A DNA stretch of 64,000 nt, taken from Gordonia insulae. Its GTDB lineage: Bacteria; Actinomycetota; Actinomycetes; Mycobacteriales; Mycobacteriaceae. The notes beneath the pieces were generated by a model. It was not told where the DNA came from. It searched no databases and worked only from the letters and a program-made list of their open reading frames with translations. A program made the translations under genes and the position numbers. The stretch covers positions 4,092,001 to 4,156,000 of the forward strand of contig NZ_CP033972.1 in NCBI RefSeq assembly GCF_003855095.1, given 5' to 3'. Of this stretch, positions 7,796 to 16,152 are shown piece after piece. The first letter of the stretch is position 1. Each line of letters starts with the position of its first letter.

Positions 7796-8674
7796 ATGAT
7801 CAAGCTCCTCGTGATTGTCGTCGTCGCGGCGGCGATCGCGATTGCGTTGGTCGTGATCGGTTCGTGGGTGGTCAGCGGTGTCCGATCGCTGGGAACCGGG
7901 ATCGGCCGCCTGGTGCGCGGCGACGGCACGGCCGGCGATGACCGCCCCGAGTTGCCGGCGATTGACGCCAGTGCGGAGGTACCCGACGACCCCTTCGCCC
8001 AGCTCGCCGACGATCTGCGCGCGGCCCGCGCCCGCAGATGGTCGCGGTGCCGGGCGATCCAGGAGTTCGCCGAACCCACCGAGTCGCGGCGATACCTGGA
8101 CCTCGCGGTCGACACCTGGACTGGCGGCTCGGATGACAGCGCTCAACTACGCAACGACCCGATCGGCGAGATCGCCATCTCCGCCGGCATGGTCGCCGAC
8201 CGCGTGAGCGACTACCCGGCCTGGAAGCTCGCCTTCTTCGACCTGCACGGTGTCCGCGTGGACCTCGCGGCCGAGGTCGTCGCGCTCACGACGTCGGCGG
8301 CCCACGTCCATGAGCAGGTTGCGCTTCTCGGTGAGCCACCCACGCACCTGCGAGCCGACGAAGACGTCGTCGACACCTACACCGCGAAAGCTCTGTTGCT
8401 GTCGCGGCGGCTCGACGGGCTTGTCGAACGGCTCGGTGCGCTGGGCGAGTACCAGCAGATCGTCGCCGCCATCCAGCAACGACAGGACAAGCGGGACTGG
8501 CTCGACCGGGTCAGCGCAATCGACGAGTTCGAGAACGAGGTCGATGCCCAGTGGGACGTCTCCGAGGCCGACCGGATGCGCGCCACCGCCGACGAGTCGG
8601 AGATGCTCGCCTCAATCTACTTGGATGCGCTTGCGCCGCTGGCGAAGACGCTCGAGCACAGGGATGATGGGTAG
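7796..8674 (+). CDS. Membrane-anchored protein of unknown function
   Basis: This 292-residue protein has one N-terminal transmembrane segment (LLVIVVVAAAIAIALVVIGSWVV, residues 4-26) and a long, acidic, mostly helical soluble part. Two stretches (about 75-130 and 185-290) look like packed helices, with the second rich in heptad-like Leu/Ala positions, so a coiled-coil or helical bundle is likely. A short GGAG precedes the ATG. The gene overlaps the next one by a few bases. I do not recognise the family and see no catalytic motif. Confidence 0.68.
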   Translation: MIKLLVIVVVAAAIAIALVVIGSWVVSGVRSLGTGIGRLVRGDGTAGDDRPELPAIDASAEVPDDPFAQLADDLRAARARRWSRCRAIQEFAEPTESRRYLDLAVDTWTGGSDDSAQLRNDPIGEIAISAGMVADRVSDYPAWKLAFFDLHGVRVDLAAEVVALTTSAAHVHEQVALLGEPPTHLRADEDVVDTYTAKALLLSRRLDGLVERLGALGEYQQIVAAIQQRQDKRDWLDRVSAIDEFENEVDAQWDVSEADRMRATADESEMLASIYLDALAPLAKTLEHRDDG

Positions 8675-9305
8675 CACTGTGAACGATGACAGGATCTTCG
8701 CCGCCATCGCCGACGAGCGTCGCCGTCTTGCTGATGTGGCCGGCAGGTTCACGGATGAACAGTGGGCGACGCCGTCGCTGTGCACCGGCTGGACGTGCCG
8801 CGACGTGTTCGCTCATCTCGTGGTGCCGCTGGTGGTGTCGATCCCCAGGTTCGGCCTGGCGATGGTGCGCGCTCGTGGCAATTTCGATCACGCCAACATT
8901 GCAATGGCAGCCAAGGTTGCACGCGTACATCCGGACCTTCCGAAGACGCTGCGCGACAACGCCGACAAGCGGTTCACCCCACCGGGCCAGGGGCCGCGCG
9001 CGCCACTCACCGATGTTCTGGTGCACGGCCTCGACATTCGCCGGCCGCTCGGTATCGCGGCGAACCTCGATCCCGACCGCACGCGGGTGGTGCTCGACTT
9101 TCTCGTCGGCACCGCCAGCGACGGCATGTTCGGGAAGGTGCCGACCACGGTGCGCTGGGTGGCGACCGACGTCGACTGGGCAGCCGGCGACGGGCCCATT
9201 GTCGAAGGCCCGACAGAGGCCCTGCTGCTGGTCCTCACAGGGCGGTCGGCCGGCATGGACGAGCTCGCCGGTGACGGTGCGGCACAACTCAGGCGGCGTG
9301 CTTGA
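8667..9305 (+). CDS. Maleylpyruvate isomerase / DinB-like family protein
   Basis: This protein of about 212 residues begins with the four-helix DinB-like fold found in mycothiol-dependent maleylpyruvate isomerase proteins: ERRRLADVAG, then ATPSLCTGWTCRDVFAHLV, in which the W and DVxAH positions are typical. Later segments LTDVLVHGLDIRRPLG and the C-terminal half resemble the usual second domain. Members often act in mycothiol-dependent reactions, but many are uncharacterised. Starts at 8664, 8667 and GTG 8679 are all possible. The gene overlaps the upstream unknown gene and converges by 17 bases on the 13E12-type gene. Confidence 0.75.
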   Translation: MGSTVNDDRIFAAIADERRRLADVAGRFTDEQWATPSLCTGWTCRDVFAHLVVPLVVSIPRFGLAMVRARGNFDHANIAMAAKVARVHPDLPKTLRDNADKRFTPPGQGPRAPLTDVLVHGLDIRRPLGIAANLDPDRTRVVLDFLVGTASDGMFGKVPTTVRWVATDVDWAAGDGPIVEGPTEALLLVLTGRSAGMDELAGDGAAQLRRRA

Positions 9306-10893
9306 GCAGTGTTAGTGCGAGGCGTGCTTCCACGGGCGAGATGTGTTGCGGCATCTCGCCGGGGTGCAGTTTCTCGTCGGGCTCGGGCGGTGGCGCCTCG
9401 ACGTTGAGTGATGGGTGGATGCGGGCACGCGCCTGGTCGAGCTGCTGCCGATAGAGAACGGCGACATCGGGGCGACGGTTGAGGCGTTGAGGGTTCGGTG
9501 GTGCGCCGGGTCTGTTGTTGCGTCGCCACCAGGTTCGGCCCGCGTCTGGGCCGTCGCGGTGGACGCCGGTGGTGAAGTATCCGACGCGAGGGCCGACCAT
9601 CCGGTTGTGGCGTGGGCAGGCCGGAGCGAGATCGACGATGTCGGTGAGTCCGCCGTCGGCGAAATCGCGAGCCGCATGGTGCATCTCGACGTGGGTGGCC
9701 GGTTGATCACAGTCTGGTGCCGAGCAGACCTCGCCGTCGGGGCGGGCGAAGGACACCAATCGTTGGGCTCGGGTGGCTAACCGTTTGGCCTGACCGAAGT
9801 ACAGGGGCAATGCGGTGGCGTCGTCGAACACCGCCAGGTACTGCTGCGCCTGCCCGGCGAGACGGATCACGTCGGCGATCGGCAGGGGGGTGCCGGTGGC
9901 GGTGACCCCGACCCCGGCTTCGCGGATCAGGTCGTTGAGGTCGGCCTTCACGATCAACTGCACCGGCAACCCGCGATGCGACTTCCCGAGCAGCCCGTCT
10001 GTGAACACTGCCCGCAGCAACGCCGCCAACGCATCGTGGTTGCGTTGGGCTTGCGATCGGTTGTCGCGGTCGGCGGCGGCCTTGAGTGCGTCGGGATCGG
10101 CGTCGTCTTCGCCGCCACGCGGCGAGTCGGGGTCGTCGGGGTTGTTGAGGCCGGGTTTGGCCCATACCGCCAGCAGCATGTCCAGCAACGCACGGGTTTC
10201 CGGATCCAGATGCCCGGTCAGTTTCGACATCTTCTGCGCATCGGCCCGGTTGGCCCACAGGTTGCGGCGACGTCGACGGTCCCGCTCGTCGGTCACCTCG
10301 CCGTCGGGATCGAGATGGGCGAGCAGACGATGCCCGAGTGCGGTGATCTCGGTCGGGGTGTGCTCACCGGCCATCCCGGCCAGGGTGACCTCGGCGGCCA
10401 CCTGCTGGTCATGCGGCAGCCGGTGGGGCAGGGCGTCGAGGAACTCGATGGTGGTGTCGAGGTGGGCCGGCCCCACCGCACCCGCGGCGAACGCGTCGGC
10501 CAGCGTGGGATACTTCGGTTCGGCCCGCTGCCCACCGAGTTGGCGGAACCGGGCGGTGGCCGTCATCTGCCTTCTGCGGCGGCCCGGATGTGACACCCGC
10601 AGTTCGGCGTTCATGAAGTTGCTCAGGCTCCGAAACCCCATCGCCCGCGGCACATCGCGATCCGACAGTTCCAGGATCTGTCGGTTGCCCTCGAACATCA
10701 TCCGGTTGATCGCGCGTTCGTGGGCTTTGGCCACCGCCACCAACTCGGCGTCAGCACACTGCGTCACATCCGCCTCGGCCAACCGATCGAGCACAGCGTG
10801 TAGCTCGGCGAGCAGACCCGGCACCTCCGACTGCGGTTCACTCGACGGTGACGGCTCGGTCACGTCGTGAACGTTGTTGTTGTGCTCGGTCAT
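9289..10893 (-). CDS. 13E12-repeat family protein, DUF222 plus HNH nuclease domain
   Basis: This protein of about 534 residues is a typical mycobacterial 13E12/DUF222 protein. The long DUF222 region (about residues 20-330) includes RGTSR-type blocks such as RAMGFRSLSNFMN and the conserved LDPETRALLDMLLAVWAKPG. The C-terminal HNH motif reads CSAPDCDQPATHVEMHH, then LAPACPRHNRMVG. These families are multi-copy in actinobacteria and suspected to be mobile or DNA-damage related. The ATG at 10893 follows a GGGGGTG run; GTG at 10899 is possible. A near-consensus LexA box lies at 10917-10932. It converges with the plus-strand gene ending at 9305. Confidence 0.88.
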   Translation of the reverse strand: MTEHNNNVHDVTEPSPSSEPQSEVPGLLAELHAVLDRLAEADVTQCADAELVAVAKAHERAINRMMFEGNRQILELSDRDVPRAMGFRSLSNFMNAELRVSHPGRRRRQMTATARFRQLGGQRAEPKYPTLADAFAAGAVGPAHLDTTIEFLDALPHRLPHDQQVAAEVTLAGMAGEHTPTEITALGHRLLAHLDPDGEVTDERDRRRRRNLWANRADAQKMSKLTGHLDPETRALLDMLLAVWAKPGLNNPDDPDSPRGGEDDADPDALKAAADRDNRSQAQRNHDALAALLRAVFTDGLLGKSHRGLPVQLIVKADLNDLIREAGVGVTATGTPLPIADVIRLAGQAQQYLAVFDDATALPLYFGQAKRLATRAQRLVSFARPDGEVCSAPDCDQPATHVEMHHAARDFADGGLTDIVDLAPACPRHNRMVGPRVGYFTTGVHRDGPDAGRTWWRRNNRPGAPPNPQRLNRRPDVAVLYRQQLDQARARIHPSLNVEAPPPEPDEKLHPGEMPQHISPVEARLALTLLKHAA

Positions 10894-10916
10894 ACTCACC
10901 CCCGCGAGACCGTGCT

Positions 10917-10932
10917 TCGAATGTATGTTCGA
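10917..10932. promoter_or_regulatory. LexA/SOS box upstream of 13E12-type gene
   Basis: TCGAATGTATGTTCGA matches the mycobacterial SOS box TCGAAC-N4-GTTCGA at all but one fixed position. It lies 18-39 bases upstream of the likely start codons of the minus-strand 13E12-type gene. LexA boxes before 13E12 genes are known in Mycobacterium tuberculosis, so DNA-damage induction is a reasonable prediction. The remaining 10933-11171 holds no other gene that I can support. Confidence 0.78.
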
Positions 10933-11171
10933 GAATACGCCCGATTGCTGCGGCGTGCAACCCGCGAATTTCTGGTTGCGGGCAGGTGAGCTCGACCGGC
11001 CCTCACCAGGTCCGCGGCCCGCGCATCAACGGACCTGCTCGACAGCGTCACCGATGTCCTGAGACATCGCACTTCACGAGTTGACCACACGACGATCCAC
11101 ATCAGCTGCCGGTGGAAACGACAAATCCCATCGGATTGCTTAGGGTGGGGTGATCGAAGGAGCTGATCGTC

Positions 11172-11912
11172 ATGGCGCAGCCGGGCCCGCACGACAACCC
11201 TAGAAGCGCGGCGCAATACTCGCCCGATCTCGCCGGGGCGCGTGCCAACGATCTTGCAGCTCTAGAAGCGGCCGCGAGGGCCGATCTGGGCGATCCAGAC
11301 TTGTGGTTCGTGCCGACGGGCTATCGGAAGTCCTTGGCGTTATGCGTGATCGACGCCGTCTACGCGAGCGGCCAGGACGCGGCAGTGACCGCCGACGTCG
11401 TCAGCCATTACGTGGCCTACCGCCGAGCGGATGACGCTGACGCGGAGACCGACGGATTGCACGAGCTCCTGAAGAGCATCAAGCAGTTGGGCGGCGTACA
11501 GAACTGGGCAGAGAAGGTCAACGATCAGCAGGCCATGGGCGATGCAGGTGCATCCGTCAAGGCTTCGGCGGTACAGCAGGTGGCGCTGAAGTTCGCGACA
11601 CGTGGTGTTGCCACTGTTGATCATCTCAGTGAAGCGATTGCCAGGGGCCGGGCGAGGGAGCTGCGGCGGATGTGGTGTGCGGCTCCGGGGCAGGAATCAG
11701 GGGTCACCTGGACCTATTTGTTGGCGCTGGCCGGCATCGGGGGTGCCAAGACCGACCCACTCGTCGCCGGCTATGTGGCGCGGGCGTTGGGTGTCACGTC
11801 AGTGAGTACCGAGTCCGCAGCTGAGCTGATGAACAGGCTGGCGATGCAGGTCGGCTGGGACCCCGTGGCGTTCCATCTGACCGTCTGGCAGTTCGAGTCC
11901 ACGCGACGCTGA
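11172..11912 (+). CDS. Helix-hairpin-helix-like protein of unknown function
   Basis: This 246-residue protein belongs to an actinobacterial group of hypothetical proteins with an endonuclease III-like HhH flavour. The stretch LLALAGIGGAKTDPLVAGYVARALG near residues 195-220 resembles the helix-hairpin-helix plus following helix of DNA glycosylase folds. There is no visible catalytic Lys/Asp pair, and no iron-sulphur cluster cysteines. The N-terminal half is helical and begins at an ATG with GAAGGAGCTGATCGTC upstream (AAGGAG, well spaced). A role in DNA binding is a guess. It stands alone between divergent and convergent neighbours. Confidence 0.7.
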   Translation: MAQPGPHDNPRSAAQYSPDLAGARANDLAALEAAARADLGDPDLWFVPTGYRKSLALCVIDAVYASGQDAAVTADVVSHYVAYRRADDADAETDGLHELLKSIKQLGGVQNWAEKVNDQQAMGDAGASVKASAVQQVALKFATRGVATVDHLSEAIARGRARELRRMWCAAPGQESGVTWTYLLALAGIGGAKTDPLVAGYVARALGVTSVSTESAAELMNRLAMQVGWDPVAFHLTVWQFESTRR

Positions 11913-11921
11913 AGCCCGGCC

Positions 11922-13427
11922 CTAGAGGGGGCTCGGTGCGACCTCGTGCGATCGCGGCGCAGGGTTCGTCGGAGTGATAGCAGCGTCGTCAACAGGCGTG
12001 ACGGGCTCGCGCACCGCCTCCCCGTCGGGCCCCTCGAACCGCCGCCCCCAGCCGGTGATGATGGAGAACGCCATCACCACCGACAGCACCAGCGGATAGA
12101 ACGTGACGGCGAACAGCGCCAGCGCCGACACCTCGTTGGGACCTTCGGTCAGCATGCTGGCGATCAGCAGGAACGAACTGACCACCGGCACGACCGAACC
12201 GAGGCCGAGGACGTTGCAGTCCATCACGTTCGCCCGGCGATAGGGGTGCAGGCTGACGCGGGAGCCGATGCGGTCGACGAGCGGTCCGTAGAACATCATC
12301 GTGGGTCCGTTGACGCCGGCGAACAGCCCACCCGACACGATGGCGCCGACAGCGATGGTGGCCTCGGTGCCGCGCGGGGTCGCGGTGAATCGCGAGCTCG
12401 TCACCGCCTCGACGATGGCGTCGAATACGCCCGAGCCCTCGAGCACACCGATGATGGCGAACACGATGATGCCGAGCCCGATCAGCGGGAGGACATCGGT
12501 GATGCCGTCGACGAGGAAACCGGCCGCTGCATCGTCTTTGGCGGAGATGATGTCCGCGGGGGTGATGAGACCGAACGCCAGCCCGATGACCGTGCCGACG
12601 ACCAGCCCGCACGTGGTGGCCAGGAACAGGTCACGCTTCCAGAACGCCACCGCGAGGAGCACCGCCACAGCGACGAGCATGATCAGCGGCTTCGGGCCGA
12701 CGTCGGTGGGTGTGGTGATGGAACCCGAATCACTGGTGAGGACCAGTCCGACAACGACATACAGCACCAAGGCGATCGCAGCGGTGGTCAGCGAGTAGCG
12801 CATGCGGGAGCGCACCACACCCGCGATGTCGGCGACGCCCTCCTTGCGACGGAACCGCTGGGTCGCCGACGACACCACCGTCGAATCCGAGATCGGCGCG
12901 AGGTTATCGCCGAACAACGCTCCCGACAGGATGGCGCCGGCCAGCAGGAGCGGGTGGGCGCCGAGCGCGGTGCCGGCCGGGAAGATCACCGGGAACGCCG
13001 TGAACAGCGTGCCGATCGACGTTCCCGTCGACATCGACATCACACCCGCGATGACGAACGCGATCGCCGGGAACAGGCTCGGGGACACCCCGGCTTCCTG
13101 TGCCGCCCAGATCAATCCGTTCGCCGCACCCGAGGTGCTCAGCAGCATGGAGAACAGACTCACCGCCAGCAGGATCATCAGCAGCGTGCTGGCCGTCGGC
13201 GACGACAGTCCACGCAGCGCCGCATCCCAGTAGCTCGAGTACTTGCGGGCCAGGAGTGCGCCGAGGAGCAGACCCACCAGCCCGGACGCGGTGAGTGCGG
13301 ACATGTCGAAGACGTTGAACGCGATGAAGTAGGAGATCACGCCGGCCAGGAAGATGACCGGTGCGACGAACGCGACGTACATGCCGCCGCGGAACTCGAG
13401 GCGGTCGGGTGTGGTGGTGGTTTCCAT
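11922..13427 (-). CDS. NhaC-type Na+/H+ antiporter family transporter
   Basis: This 501-residue membrane protein has about twelve hydrophobic segments and features of the NhaC family: GVMSMSTGTSIGTLFTAFPV and the conserved SGALFGDNLAPISDSTVVSSA block around residues 185-210. The same loop recurs in weaker form in the second half (GGLFAGVNGPTMMFYGP). NhaC proteins exchange sodium for protons, but some members carry amino acids or dicarboxylates. It lies 14 bases downstream of a PLP-dependent enzyme gene in the same direction, with an XRE-cupin regulator diverging. Uptake of the substrate of that enzyme is therefore as plausible as ion homeostasis. Confidence 0.85.
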   Translation of the reverse strand: METTTTPDRLEFRGGMYVAFVAPVIFLAGVISYFIAFNVFDMSALTASGLVGLLLGALLARKYSSYWDAALRGLSSPTASTLLMILLAVSLFSMLLSTSGAANGLIWAAQEAGVSPSLFPAIAFVIAGVMSMSTGTSIGTLFTAFPVIFPAGTALGAHPLLLAGAILSGALFGDNLAPISDSTVVSSATQRFRRKEGVADIAGVVRSRMRYSLTTAAIALVLYVVVGLVLTSDSGSITTPTDVGPKPLIMLVAVAVLLAVAFWKRDLFLATTCGLVVGTVIGLAFGLITPADIISAKDDAAAGFLVDGITDVLPLIGLGIIVFAIIGVLEGSGVFDAIVEAVTSSRFTATPRGTEATIAVGAIVSGGLFAGVNGPTMMFYGPLVDRIGSRVSLHPYRRANVMDCNVLGLGSVVPVVSSFLLIASMLTEGPNEVSALALFAVTFYPLVLSVVMAFSIITGWGRRFEGPDGEAVREPVTPVDDAAITPTNPAPRSHEVAPSPL

Positions 13428-13441
13428 TAGGGACTCCGATG

Positions 13442-14599
13442 TCAGGGGCGGCGGTAGGCCGCGATCGCTGCGATGATGCGGTCGACGTCGTTGTCGGTGT
13501 TGTAGTAGTGGAATGAGATTCGTAGCCGTTTGCCGCGAGGTGCGGTGCTGATGCGATGTTCGGCGAGCAACCAGGCGGCGAGGGTGTCGGGGTCATCGTC
13601 GACGAGCGCCACCTGCGGGCCCGCGACCGCGAGATCCTCCGGGCGATCGATCTGCTCACCGAGCGCGCGCAGCTCGGTGGCGGTGCGCTCGGCCAGCCGT
13701 TGCACGTGCGCCCAGCCGGCGTCGGCGTCGACGGTGTCGAGAGCGTCGAGTCCGCCGAGTGCCGCATACACCGACGGGACGCCGGGAGTGCCGGTCTCGA
13801 ACTTGGCTGCGGTGGAGGGGGTATCGATGTTCGCGGGGTCGAAGTTGAACGGATTCGTTCGGCCGAACCAGCCGGTGAGTCCCGGGTTGTCGAGCTCCTC
13901 GGGATTGCGGACGTAGAGGAAGGCGAGGCCGGGTAGGCCGAGCATGTACTTCAGGGTGCCGGTGACGAGGAAGTCGCAGCCGAGCTCGTCGACGGTGTAG
14001 GGGACGACGCCGCTGCCCTGGTAGGCGTCGACAAACATCTTGGCGCCTGCGGCATGTGCGGCGTCGGCGATGGCTCGGACCGGTGGCCTGGTGCCGTTGA
14101 CGTAGGAGACGAGCGGAGCGGAAACGAGGCCGACGGTGTCGTCGATCTGCGCTGTCCAGGCTGAGGTGGTCAGCACGTCGTCGGCGGCCACGGACCGGAT
14201 CGGGGTGCCGTCGGCGGAGGCGCGCCACACGTGGCCGACGGACGGGAACTCGTGGTCGCTGGTCAGCAGCGCCTTGCTGCCGCGGGCGTGGATGGTGGAG
14301 CGCACCTGGTAGGCGGCGATCGACGCGTTCGGTGCGATCGCGACCTGCTCGGGTGCGGCGCCTATGCGGGCGGCGAACCGGGCTCGCAGGGTCTCGACGA
14401 GTTCCATCCAGCGACCCCACGGTGCCGGATCGGCGATGAGGTCGTCCTGCATGTCCTGCAGGCGGCGCTGGAGATCGATCGAGAGCGCGCCCTGGCTGCA
14501 GCTGGCGAGGTGCGTGACGTCGTCGAGGTGCGGGAACCGGGCGCGGAACGCGGCAAGCTGCTCGGTCGCCGACGAGGTGGCTTCCTGGACTGTGGTCAT
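13442..14599 (-). CDS. Class V aminotransferase-fold PLP enzyme
   Basis: This 385-residue protein has the fold of class V aminotransferases (kynureninase, cysteine desulfurase, isopenicillin epimerase-like). The PLP lysine is Lys217 in TGTLKYMLG and the cofactor-binding aspartate is Asp191 in VDAYQGSG. ASCSQGALS (33-40) and HEFPSV match conserved substrate and cofactor loops. The reaction cannot be fixed from the sequence; cleavage, desulfuration and epimerisation are all known in the class. ATG 14599 has AGGA eight bases upstream and is preferred to GTG 14617. It is the first gene of an operon with the NhaC-type transporter, and diverges from an XRE-cupin regulator that probably controls both. 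Confidence 0.85.
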   Translation of the reverse strand: MTTVQEATSSATEQLAAFRARFPHLDDVTHLASCSQGALSIDLQRRLQDMQDDLIADPAPWGRWMELVETLRARFAARIGAAPEQVAIAPNASIAAYQVRSTIHARGSKALLTSDHEFPSVGHVWRASADGTPIRSVAADDVLTTSAWTAQIDDTVGLVSAPLVSYVNGTRPPVRAIADAAHAAGAKMFVDAYQGSGVVPYTVDELGCDFLVTGTLKYMLGLPGLAFLYVRNPEELDNPGLTGWFGRTNPFNFDPANIDTPSTAAKFETGTPGVPSVYAALGGLDALDTVDADAGWAHVQRLAERTATELRALGEQIDRPEDLAVAGPQVALVDDDPDTLAAWLLAEHRISTAPRGKRLRISFHYYNTDNDVDRIIAAIAAYRRP

Positions 14600-14693
14600 G
14601 GAGTAATCCTGCGGCACGGTATTAACCCTGTCAATCGGAATATTAATCTGGGTCCACCCGTCGGTTCACTCGGTCGCCTGCAATGATGCTGGT
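14600..14693. promoter_or_regulatory. Divergent promoter region with repeated TATTAA elements
   Basis: The 94 bases between the PLP enzyme and the XRE-cupin gene are clearly AT-richer than their surroundings. They contain GGTATTAACC and GAATATTAATC, two TATTAA cores 22 bases apart on the same strand. Such a pair between a regulator and its divergent target is a good candidate operator and promoter. The assignment is by position and composition only. Confidence 0.45.
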
Positions 14694-15230
14694 GTGCTGG
14701 GGACGACGATTCGCGAGGTGCGCAAGGCGCGCGGGCTGACCATGGTGCAGCTCGCCGAGCAGGCGGGTGTCTCGCAGGGCCTGATCAGTCAGGTGGAGAA
14801 CGGGCGGGCCGACCCGAGCCTGGAGACGCTGCGGCGCCTCGCCGAGGCGCTTGGTGTGCCGCTGTTCGACCTGTTCCAGGACGGGGCGCCGAGCCCGGTC
14901 AACGTGCTGCGCGCCGGCAGTCGGGTCTCGGTCACCACGCCCACCGGGTCGTTGACGTACGAGAAGCTGTCGCCGCCCAGTGCGACGCTGGAGGTTCTGC
15001 GGGGACGATTGGAGCCGAACGACGTGTCGAGTGCGGAGCCGCATGCGCATCCGGCCAGTGAGTGCGTCGTTGTGGAGAGTGGTGCGATGGTGGTCGAGGT
15101 TGCGGGGGAGCGGATTGAGCTCGGCGCGGGGGACAGTGCGATCTATGACTCGCGGCTGCCGCATCGGTATTTGAATGAATCTGGTTCGGTGGCAGTGTTT
15201 TTGGTGTTTGCGTCGCCGCCGAGTTTTTGA
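14694..15230 (+). CDS. XRE-family regulator with C-terminal cupin sensor domain
   Basis: This 178-residue protein has an N-terminal XRE helix-turn-helix (residues 1-62: TIREVRKARGLTMVQLAEQAG, SQGLISQVENGRADPSLETL). A cupin barrel follows (about 95-175) with the metal-site block EPHAHPASECVVVESG and a later LPHRYLNES histidine. Regulators of this build sense a small molecule in the cupin and usually repress or activate an adjacent metabolic operon. It diverges from the PLP enzyme and NhaC-type transporter, the obvious targets. It starts at GTG 14694 with weak Shine-Dalgarno sequence. All expected domain features are intact. Confidence 0.88.
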   Translation: MLGTTIREVRKARGLTMVQLAEQAGVSQGLISQVENGRADPSLETLRRLAEALGVPLFDLFQDGAPSPVNVLRAGSRVSVTTPTGSLTYEKLSPPSATLEVLRGRLEPNDVSSAEPHAHPASECVVVESGAMVVEVAGERIELGAGDSAIYDSRLPHRYLNESGSVAVFLVFASPPSF

Positions 15231-15711
15231 GAACCTGAGCCCCAGGTCGCTTGGCTTGCTGTGTAGGCTTCGACGGCGCGCGATGCTAGGCGTCGGAGGC
15301 TGCAGTGTTGCCAGCGCGGTCGGGAATCGATGGCGGTGCGCAACATCGCCGAATGCCGCGAGTGCCCCGATCAGCGCTCTTAGTCAAAGAAATAGTAAGC
15401 ATTGTCAGGGTCGACGGCCGATTCCGATTTAGTTATCATTAACATCTTCTGCGACTCGGATAGTGAATGATGACTCCTTCGCCGCGCGGCACACTGTGAT
15501 CGAGTTGCCGGACACCGAGTGGGGGGTCTTCCGACAACTATTCCGTGTCGAGATGTCGCTTCTATGGAGGCTTTCCAGGTGGCCGGAAGTCCACCTGTGT
15601 GGAGGCTCGCCAGGCGGAACATCTGTTTCCGCAGATCGGCATGAATCGCGATGGCAAACTGAGACCGTCAAATTCCAGCAGACTTCGCCAAATTGAATTC
15701 TCGAAAAGATA
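15231..15711. other. Intergenic region, left edge of lower-GC block
   Basis: This 481-base stretch marks a visible drop in GC content, with AT-rich patches such as that around 15381-15447. Short reading frames exist (for example 15463-15696) but lack ribosome binding sites and domain features, so I do not call them. No tRNA, integrase or clear direct repeat was seen that would define an integration site. Confidence 0.5.
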
Positions 15712-16152
15712 TCAACGAAACGCCGAACCCTTCGACGAACGGGAAGCGACTTTGTCTGTGATTCGAGCTATCACCCGCTCTGGGTCCTTCCACTTCATCG
15801 CGAGCCGGTCGTGGTCCATCCCGTGCTGAGCCACAATGTCACGCAGTTGCTCCAGGTCCAGCTCCCCTAACCGCTTACGAAGCCCTGCTTCGCCAAGTTC
15901 GCTGAATACCGTGAATGGATCAATGACTCCCTGCTGCCGTCGTCGAGCACGTCTCGGGCGTGCGATTTGCTCGTCTTCGACGGACAGTGCCGTCTGTAGC
16001 GCAGTGGCGAACCGTCCCGTCCGATTGGCCTCGTTGGCAACGGCGACAACCAGTCTCGCCAGCACAGCGGCGAGTTCAGGTCGGGTGTCACTGAGACTGA
16101 CGAGCGCAGCAGCCGCTTCCTGGCCGACTTCCTTCGCATCGATCTCTTTCAT
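15712..16152 (-). CDS. Small conserved partner protein of ParA-like ATPase
   Basis: This 146-residue protein is helical. The N-terminal half (1-65) contains VSLSDTRPELAAVLARLVV. A basic linker RPRRARRRQQG separates it from a C-terminal unit (about 75-146) reading FSELGEAGLRKRLGELDLEQL, IVAQHGMD, KWKDPERVIARITDKV and KGSAFR. I recall this C-terminal pattern (LRRRL..LDLEQLK.IVAEHGMD..KWK) in proteins beside ParA-like genes, but cannot name a family. It overlaps the ParA gene by four bases (ATGA), so translation is coupled and the products probably interact. It may be a ParB-like adaptor or a DNA-binding partner; it has no ParB motif. Confidence 0.75.
   Translation of the reverse strand: MKEIDAKEVGQEAAAALVSLSDTRPELAAVLARLVVAVANEANRTGRFATALQTALSVEDEQIARPRRARRRQQGVIDPFTVFSELGEAGLRKRLGELDLEQLRDIVAQHGMDHDRLAMKWKDPERVIARITDKVASRSSKGSAFR

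Noticed and set aside
11946..13430. A 494-codon plus-strand open frame opposite the NhaC-type transporter.
   Set aside because: Its composition is extreme (Arg, His, Asp, Gln) and the opposite strand encodes a well-formed membrane transporter.
15463..15696. A 77-codon plus-strand frame at the left edge of the lower-GC block.
   Set aside because: No Shine-Dalgarno, no domain and no operon context; composition alone does not support a gene.
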